Assembly (NCBI GenBank): GCA_021234155.1
Contig: JAJEKV010000031.1
Span: 5,656,748-5,720,747 of the forward strand
Reading direction: 5' to 3'
DNA: 64,000 nucleotides
DNA from: Isoetes taiwanensis
Taxonomy: Eukaryota; Streptophyta; Lycopodiopsida; Isoetales; Isoetaceae
The position numbers and the translations under genes were made by a program. Under the pieces are notes generated by a model. It saw only the letters and a list, made by a program, of their open reading frames with translations, was not told the origin of the DNA and did no database searches. The first letter of the stretch is position 1; the number at the start of each line of letters is the position of its first letter. Below, in pieces: positions 58,514 through 64,000 of the stretch.

Positions 58514-61147
58514 CACTAGAGTTGTCAGGCAATGGACCAAAAATGGTGCATTTACACTGTTCACTTTAAAATTCATATAAAATCAATGGCTCAAAATTCA
58601 ACAAAAGCCTTGCTAGAAGTTCATATATGGCAGTCATATTCCATATAAAAAATACTTAAAAATATATCTACCTCTATTCTTGAAAGTTATGCTTATGTGA
58701 ATCCAAGGGGGTCATGCCAAGACTGCCTTATATTTACATAAGGTAAAACTGTCTTAATGAAACGATTTTTTTGAATTTTTTCAGTATTTTCTTATTTTTC
58801 TATGCAAGTTAGAGAATACAATACAAAAAACTGCACCTCATTTTGAGGTATGAGAAGGAAGATAGAGTGGGTCAAAACTGTTTTCTGTCTTCTGTGGACC
58901 AATAATGGTTCCCAGAAGGCTGTTCTCGAATCAAATCTCTAACTTTTTCCAATAAATGAATTTTGGCTTGGAATTTGGAATATAAGTAGTAAACAAGTTG
59001 TTTCATTCTAGAAAAATGTTTATTGGTCTTGATTTCTATGTTTTGGTTTATTCATACAATTTTTAATACGATCGACTAATAATTTATGTCTATATTGAAG
59101 AAGAAAAAGAAGAATGATTCAAGTTCGTTCTTCAAAAAATTATAACATGAAAGCTTATAACAATATGAGATAAATGCAAAAAAAAAGCACACAAAACGAG
59201 CATAGCACTTGTTCTAAAAAAATCAAGAAAGATTTCTGTCCTGAGACCATTATTGGTCCACAGTTTATTTAAAATTCAAGAACTTCCTCATGTTAATCGA
59301 TTGCAATGTGAATTTTTGGAAATGAGTAGTTCATGAGTTACTCTATTCATTAAAAATATGTCACACACATATTTTGTTGTTTGAATTAAGGATTTTAGCA
59401 TCAACTTCAAATTATTTGCTAAATTACGTCTTTCATGAATTTTGAAGCATATGCTTTGAGTTGTGACCTTCAAAAGTTATATTCTTAGAACATAACAAGT
59501 TGCAATATGAAAGCAATAAGAAGGGAATACTGTTAAATGGTATTATTATAAAAAAGTAAAGATAATCTGCTATGTCCGCGACCGTTACTGGTCCCAATGG
59601 CTTAGGCCCATTATAAAACCAAGAGTATCACCATCTTAATCCATATTGATCTCAATTTCAGAACATAAGACACATGCATAGTACTCTAATTGATAATATT
59701 AGTTGGTTGTGAAATTGCCTCATTAGGTGTAATCTTGAGGCATAAGTAAATTGAATCTATGAGGATTGCTACTCATCCCTTATGCTATAGAAATAAGAAT
59801 TCATCATTATCATTGTATAGATGATAAATGAATAATAAATGTGGTTGTTTATAATATTTAGAGAGATGATATTAGATAGCAATTTGTGTAATTATGGACC
59901 ATAAATTGTCAATGGCGATTTGTATTTAACTCTTGCATATAGCAAATTATTTTAACATGAAATTAGAGATCTATATTACTAAGGAAAGCTTGCATCCATA
60001 AAAAAATATAGCACATATCATGAAAGATGATCTACATGCATTATTATCATACTTAACCTACAATACTTCTGGCAGCAAACACAGTAGTAAGTTTATGATA
60101 ACAAGAGCGAAGTAGACTTTTTTTGTGTTTTTTGCAACATATGATATCAAGAACCTCAATGCACATGTATTATCATATGTGAGTTGAAAAAGAGTGTTAG
60201 CTTGATTAAATAATTCAAATTTTGACAACTCTAAGTATTGACCATTAATGGTCCATGGATATTTATATTTAAATCGTGCAACTACTATGTCATTTTGACA
60301 TGAAATTTGAGATCTATGTTGCCAATGAAAGCTTGCATTCATTAAAAATATAGCATTCCCTAAAAGATGAACTTATATGTACAATTAGCATACTTAAACT
60401 CCAATACCGTGTGGTCACAAACACAACCAAATATAGAGAATGCATGATTAGCTACTAGATATAGGTTGATAAAATTATAATCTACGTAGATATAAGTGTA
60501 ATGCATAACGTGCATCCATAGTTACCCATCCAAAGATGATATACGAGTTTTATTAAATCATTTTAGATTTATTTTTGTCCTGAATTTTATATAAGAGATT
60601 CTTTAGTCAATATTGAAATCATTATAACTTATGAATGCTTCAAAAAAACATCGGATTATAGCCCTTAGAGTCAACAACTTATGGCCACAAGAATTAGGCC
60701 AAAACTTGTAACAGTAAGAGAGAAATAATTCATACCCTCAAACAACCTTTTTGAGCAAAATTGGGTATGGGGACTTCATCTAACGTCATATAATAATGAA
60801 AAAACTTGGGAACATGCAAATTAATATGTTTTATCATTAAAAATCATCTGCTTTTGATTTTAATAAGGTTTGGACCCCTTTGTGCTAGAAAACACGAAGA
60901 ATGCAGTTCTGGACTAGTACGGAAACTGCTAAATTGTATGAGGTTTGGACAACCACCACAAGATATGGGTGAATCCATTGGTCATGAAATTCTTGTAGAT
61001 CATAAAGAATCAAGTGAAGATTCAAAAGGTGGTGGTAGATTGCAAAATGGAGAAGTTCATCTCTAGATATATGGGTTTAAGTGGCAGAGGTACAATGGAC
61101 CAATTTTAGTCCATGGACCGCAGATGGTCCAGTGGACAACTCTAGTG
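58514..61147. mobile_element. Non-autonomous CACTA (En/Spm-type) element, 2.6 kb
   Basis: A perfect 13-bp terminal inverted repeat CACTAGAGTTGTC lies at 58514-58526, with its inverse GACAACTCTAGTG at 61135-61147. TTAT occurs on both outer sides (58510-58513 and 61148-61151). Inverted motifs of the type GGACCA...TGGTCC recur near both ends and inside (about 58532, 58884, 59246, 59590, 60247, 61097-61132), like CACTA subterminal repeats. No transposase is recognisable; the inside is AT-rich. Confidence 0.75.
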
Positions 61148-61151
61148 TTAT

Positions 61152-62640
61152 GTGATAGTGAATGAAATGACAGTACCAGAAATAGGAAGCATCGAACTGA
61201 TGGAATGGCCGACATGGAAGAGGAAAAGCCATAGACCATTACGGATCAAATTATACAACCAAGAAGGGGACAAACCGAGACAGGAAGAGGGAAAGGTAGA
61301 GCAGAATTAGTAATACGGTACAAGAAGGACAGGTCAGAGCAATTCCAAAATAGGGTCCAAGGGGAACTCAATAGACATGAATGGAGAAATAGTGACCCGA
61401 AGGAGAGGGGAAACATCCTTAATGATATCCTGGTGAAAGCAGCGAGGATGGAATTTGAAATCATGAAAAAAGCAGGGAGAACAAGGGCATTCACCCCTTC
61501 AATCTGGTATGATGATGAGTGTAGACAAAAAAAGAGAGGGACAAGAATGGCAAGGGGAACAGCAGAGTACCAAGACGAGAGAACTAAGTACCTAAAGATG
61601 CTAAAAGTGAAAAGGAACGCGAACCTACTACACCGGTAATGGAACCTCGCCAGGATGCTAAAAAAATAGCCGAAGAGGTTCTGGACAAAACTAAAAAGCA
61701 GGAAAGGGACAGGGCAGGAGAAGGGATGAGAAAGGAAGGGATAGACTGGGAACAATACTTAGATAGATTATACAAGACAGTGGCAGCGCCAATAAAAATG
61801 CCGAAAGAAAGACATGACCCATGTTTTACAGCTCAAGAAGTGGGGGTAGCGCTACAAAAACAAGGCACCTGATCTGTATGGGCTCACGGCAGAAATAGAG
61901 ATTTTCAACAGGATAGTACATATAGGACTGCTGGAGAGATAGAAGTACAACAGGGTAATACTTTTGCACAAAGGAGGTAGCATCGAGGAGTTGGGGAATT
62001 ACAGAACGATTATGGTTAACTCCATATTTGCCAAATGGTTTGGAAAGGTTCTGGACTATAAGCTGAAAAACTGGGTAGAAACAGGCCAACTGAGGATACA
62101 AGGGCAGGCTGGATATAGGCCAGACCACTCCAATGCAGACCATTTTGTAACATTCAGAATATTAATCGAGCAAGCTAAGATCCGAAAAATGTAGATGATA
62201 TGCTGCTTTGTGGATTTTAAAAAGGCATTCGACACAGTACCAAGAGAAAAAGTTGATACAAAGACTAATAGGGATGAAAACACCGGAAGGACTGGTCGGA
62301 TCTATCGCTCGACTATATCAGAGGGTATATGCAAAAATGGAAGAGGAAAGCAATGCTATTGATAGTGATATGGAGGTAAAGCAAGGTTGCCCCATCTCAC
62401 CCACATTATTTGGAATATACATAGATGCACTACATGAATTTATTGTGGAAAAGCAAGGACATTTAGATGCACCAAGCCTGGGGAACACCAAGGTACCAAT
62501 AATGCTATACGCAGACGATCTAAGCATGATGGAAATAGAGGAATGCATCAAACGTTGACCATACTAGAGGAATTTTGTACCGAAATAGGGCTCACGGTGA
62601 ACCTCACCAAGATGAAGATAGTGATGTTTGGAATTAATGG
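61152..62640 (+). pseudogene. LINE B, endonuclease end and reverse transcriptase (right half)
   Basis: The frame resumes with 'VIVNEMTVPEIGSIEL' and 'RPLRIKLYNQ' (end of the endonuclease). 'TPSIWYDDECRQKKRG' near 61500 is the linker. The RT has 'NYRTIMVNSIFAKWFG', 'QAGYRPDHSNADHFV', 'FVDFKKAFDTVPREK', 'KQGCPISPTLFGIYID' and catalytic 'YADDLSMM' near 62510, then 'EIGLTVNLTKMKI'. Stops and frame changes are frequent. The sequence stops near 62640, where gag-like sequence on the other strand begins, so the thumb, zinc knuckle and tail are lost. Confidence 0.82.
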
Positions 62641-62899
62641 ACTGGAGAATTTGTTGCATGATACCTATTGCATTTGATGGTTTGTCTGGAATGTTAAAAG
62701 TGGTCTTCTTATCTGGCTTCTGGTAGACAGGCTGCTGGGGAGGTCCAGGGCTAGGAGAACGTGCTTTGTAAGGTGCATAAGCCTTGCCTTGGCCAAAAGT
62801 GGAGGAACGCTGATAGAAAAACTTGGAGGTAACCTCATTCAGGCTAAGTGCTTTGGCCTCTGCTTCGGCCACTGTTCTAGGATCAATAGCGCGTACCAT
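62640..62899 (-). pseudogene. Gag-like fragment of an LTR retrotransposon
   Basis: The minus frame reads 'AIDPRTVAEAEAKALSLNE' followed by a Pro/Gln-rich linker ('SPSPGPPQQPVYQKP'). This resembles the region between the capsid and the zinc knuckle in plant Ty3/gypsy gag. There is no knuckle or pol next to it. The assignment rests on composition and layout. Confidence 0.4.
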
Positions 62900-63113
62900 C
62901 TTCCTAAGGCTTGGGGATAACCCCCAATGTATCCTTCAACCGCGCGACGCTCCATAATACCTGGGACATATAGGCTTGATTGGTTGTTAGACTACTTTTG
63001 TATGGATGACCTTCGTAAATCATTTCCTATTTGATTCATACACACATGTCATCTATAAACTACTTTTTCTTTATGATATAGACGGCATAAGGAACCCTCC
63101 CTGAGCGACTCCA

Positions 63114-63720
63114 GTGGACCGGGGGCGATTAACTCCCGAGAAGGAACCTGCACTTATAAAGCACCAAATGGCCGAGCTCCAGGCTTACGTCCTACAAAGA
63201 AACCCTTCATCTATGGTTCTGGAGTATGGGCCCCAGGTGCCAGTAGTTGAGGTTAATCAAGGGCGCCCCCACCTGGACTGGGCCATCATGCTGCTACACC
63301 GACACGGAAGAATCCCCTCTTCATCTGATACTAGTTCCGATCCCTCTGATTCCACGGATTCCTCAACTTCATAGGAAAATCATGCCAAGTCCCATAAAAA
63401 GGACTACCAGAAGATGGTTGACTCTGCCATCACCAGTATATGGAAGAATCACAAGCTTGCGCAATTCTCGGGCAAGTCCAGGTTCGGTGTTAATGCTGAG
63501 TCATGGGTTGATGAAATGTAGGAATTTGGTAAGTGATATGGTATGACCGAGAAGTATATTGGTAAGGTGGCGACCATCAATATTACAGGATCTGCGAGGA
63601 TCTGGTGGAAGGGATATGCTAGGTCTCATGGCCTCACTAGGGGCAGATGCAGGTTCAAAATTTTCACAAAGGCATTTAAACCTTACTATGTTCCAAGGGC
63701 GCATTGATGTCAGCAAATAC
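63114..63720 (+). pseudogene. Ty3/gypsy-like gag fragment
   Basis: The frame 63114-63374 gives an N-terminal part ending in a Ser/Asp-rich stretch. From about 63382, with a frame change and two stops, follow 'KLAQFSGKSRFGVNAESWV', 'KVATINITGSARIWWKG' and 'KIFTKAFKPYYVPRA'. These match the retrotransposon gag pattern (W...M..F, then G.A..WW, then F...F...Y). A capsid role is expected of an intact copy. The last 280 bases of the window show nothing further. Confidence 0.55.
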
Positions 63721-64000
63721 AAACCTTCTATCGCTCAGAACAGAGGGCCATGTTTGTGCAAACCCACACAGACGAGGATTTTCCCTGTTTATTTTTCTCT
63801 ACCTGCCCTTTTCTATCCTCAAATTGTGACTCCCCATTTTGAATCTTGCTAGCGTGTCCCTCTTAGCCTTTCCTATTGCTGTCCTTATACAAGTTCTGTC
63901 CTATTTCCCTGTTCGGAATTAACACATCTAGTAGCCATTGTTCTTTCGGTCATCCTACCCTTTTTCTTAACCAAGCTTCTGTTACTTTCTTCATCCAACT

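Noticed and set aside
61246-61755. A 169-codon minus-strand hydrophobic protein
   Set aside because: It is the antisense shadow of the LINE B linker region on the plus strand.

Overview
This is nuclear DNA of a land plant. The evidence is spliced genes with short GT-AG introns (a five-exon GDSL esterase and a lipid-transfer protein), Ty1/copia elements with plant-type initiator-Met-tRNA primer binding sites, and a dense layer of broken, nested transposable elements. The large repeat content with small introns, and a LINE family that ends in TTCTA repeats instead of poly-A, suggest a large-genome non-flowering plant such as a fern. That is inference; no marker here fixes the species.

Layout. 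1-4300: LTR-retrotransposon debris on the minus strand (a long LTR from 652, a copia gag fragment with its own LTR at 2190-3385, then an older LTR relative). 5240: a Helitron-like 3' terminus. 7090-7193: a microRNA-precursor-like foldback. 7951-13486: a complete but decayed minus-strand copia element with a CGTCC target-site duplication; its 3' LTR holds a putative tRNA-derived SINE, and its PPT/LTR junction is tandemly duplicated. 16655-19090: two broken copies of a plant alpha/beta-hydrolase gene. 20241-20936: an acidic orphan ORF. 22700-29890: a long stretch with no recognisable gene. 29891-30281: two LINE 3' ends in tandem. 30980-31377: an intact nsLTP gene (minus). 32500-37670: a nearly full-length but frameshifted LINE. 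38260-38444: a long CT microsatellite. 38977-39170: a second SINE copy. 41395-41880: a pogo-type transposase fragment. 42987-43440: another LINE end. 46592-48888: a long hAT-type transposase gene with one frameshift. 49347-50621: a Harbinger-like element packed with GTCTTAT palindromes. 52205-53817: the intact GDSL esterase/lipase gene. 55259-56345: a second copy of the first long LTR. 56425-62640: a second LINE split by 4.1 kb that includes a CACTA-type element at 58514-61147. 62640-63720: gag-like fragments of LTR retrotransposons on both strands.

Only two ordinary host genes look intact (nsLTP and GDSL esterase). Both encode predicted secreted proteins, but nothing else links them. The hAT ORF is the longest open frame and is either a recently active transposase or a domesticated one. 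The most useful novelties are the SINE family seen twice, the LINE family with TTCTA tails seen six times, the 104-nt foldback, the palindrome-rich Harbinger-like element and the CACTA element.
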